A program made the translations under genes and the position numbers. Shown here piece by piece: positions 13,038 to 13,688 of a stretch of 13,688 nucleotides of DNA; position 1 is the first letter of the stretch, and every line of letters begins with the position of its first letter. Location of the stretch: assembly GCA_003697065.1 (NCBI GenBank), contig RFFY01000032.1, positions 1 to 13,688 on the forward strand, read 5' to 3'. The notes under the pieces were generated by a model. That model saw only the letters and a program-made list of their open reading frames with translations. It was not told the DNA's origin and ran no database searches. This DNA is from Actinomyces sp. Lineage in GTDB: Bacteria > Actinomycetota > Acidimicrobiia > Acidimicrobiales > Aldehydirespiratoraceae.

Positions 13038-13688
13038 ATGAGGCCGCGACGCCTCTCGACCCGCCTTCTCGTGCTGGTACCAGCGGCGCTGGCGCTGCTC
13101 GCGGCGTCGTGCGGATCGACCGATCTGCCCGACGGGGCCGGAGCGCCGACGAGTGGCGCGGTGACGACGTCGACCGCCCCGACCACCCTGCCCGCCACCA
13201 CGACGGTGCCCGAGACGAGCGCCTTGCCGGCCACGACCGGTGTGCCCGCCACAACCACGCTGCCGGCCAACACCAGCGTTCCCGCGACGACCACGGCGCC
13301 GCCGACGACCACGGCGCCGCCGACGACCACGGCGCCGCCGACGACCACGGCGGTGGACGTCACGGCTCTCGCCGAGGGCTCCGGGTGCACACCCGGCACC
13401 GACACCCTTCCCGACGGCGAGTGGTTCGGCTACGTGACCGACACCGCCCCCGACGCCGTGACCTTCGATCTGGCGTGCTGGTTCACGGGAGACGCGGCCG
13501 CCCTCGCCGCCGCCGAGGACGGCGAGGAGTCGCCACCGCCGAACGACTACTACATCAGGAACCGCTCGTCGCGTCTGCGGACGGTGCCGGTGGCCGGGGC
13601 CCTCGACCCGCGACCCACCCGGGTGTCGTGGCTGGCCAACACGGGTGGACCGGATCTCGTCGACGGGACCTACGACGAGTGGCGGACG
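13038..13688 (+). CDS. Thr/Pro-linker lipoprotein of unknown function, 3' end cut by window edge
   Basis: From ATG at 13038 the frame stays open for 217 codons to the window end. Residues 1-25 are a lipoprotein signal: a basic start (RPRR, R9), a hydrophobic core and LAASC with Cys25 as the lipidated residue. Residues about 38-104 form a Thr/Pro/Ala linker built from repeats of VPATTT-like and TTTAPP units, an extended spacer across the cell wall. A folded domain then begins (GSGCTPGTDTLPDGEWFGYV, FDLACWFTGDAAALAAAED, NDYYIRNRSSRLRTVPV) with Cys117 and Cys144. It recalls uncharacterised secreted actinobacterial proteins, though I cannot name a family. The start is supported by the adjacent -10 and the signal sequence. 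Confidence 0.82.
   Translation, partial: MRPRRLSTRLLVLVPAALALLAASCGSTDLPDGAGAPTSGAVTTSTAPTTLPATTTVPETSALPATTGVPATTTLPANTSVPATTTAPPTTTAPPTTTAPPTTTAVDVTALAEGSGCTPGTDTLPDGEWFGYVTDTAPDAVTFDLACWFTGDAAALAAAEDGEESPPPNDYYIRNRSSRLRTVPVAGALDPRPTRVSWLANTGGPDLVDGTYDEWRT
13286..13352 (+). repeat. Tandem 18-base repeat, 3.7 copies, coding TTTAPP
   Basis: Units GACGACCACGGCGCCGCC at 13286-13303, 13304-13321 and 13322-13339 are identical, followed by 13 bases of a fourth. Each copy is six codons, so copy-number change would keep the reading frame. Confidence 0.95.

Overview
The window is a stretch of actinobacterial chromosome with very high GC and the strong third-position GC bias of dense coding. It encodes a mycothiol biosynthesis glycosyltransferase (MshA), an RsiG-type anti-sigma factor and a luciferase-like (F420-type) oxidoreductase. 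Together these point to Actinomycetota. An Acidimicrobiia-like lineage is my best guess, but that is inference from gene style, not a database match. I see no mobile element, CRISPR array, rRNA or phage gene, and no gap between genes longer than about 140 bases.

Layout. Positions 1-2018 (minus strand) hold moaD-like sulfur carrier, rsiG-like anti-sigma factor and mshA, the last cut by the left edge. Positions 2101-3257 (plus) hold a histidine phosphatase whose stop overlaps the start of a YgjP/DUF45 zinc metallopeptidase. Positions 3214-5012 (minus) hold a small Pro/Gly-rich, helix-forming protein coupled to an ABC1/AarF atypical kinase. The kinase gene overlaps the metallopeptidase gene tail to tail. 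Positions 5023-9445 form a likely catabolic locus: a crotonase gene (minus) diverges from a TetR regulator (plus), which overlaps a carotenoid-cleavage-type oxygenase followed by an SCP-x-type thiolase. A palindrome suited to a TetR operator lies between the divergent genes. Then come tRNA-Lys(UUU), an LLM-class oxidoreductase (plus), a small membrane PH-domain protein (minus), a divergent amidohydrolase with an SRPBCC protein behind it (plus), and the 5' part of a Thr/Pro-rich lipoprotein gene cut by the right edge.

How the genes relate. The most notable item is the RsiG homologue. It carries a perfect E-x3-S-x2-R-x3-Q-x3-D cyclic-di-GMP motif and a second copy with His in place of Gln, and its gene is translationally coupled to mshA. 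The TetR-oxygenase-thiolase-crotonase set looks like a regulated pathway in which a double bond is cleaved oxidatively and CoA thioesters are processed further; the substrate cannot be read from sequence.

Regulation. Several genes and the tRNA share one arrangement: a TANNNT-type -10 hexamer six to ten bases before the start codon, or six bases before the mature tRNA 5' end. This suggests widespread leaderless transcription. Genes inside operons instead use Shine-Dalgarno sequences or 4-base GTGA/ATGA overlaps, of which there are four.
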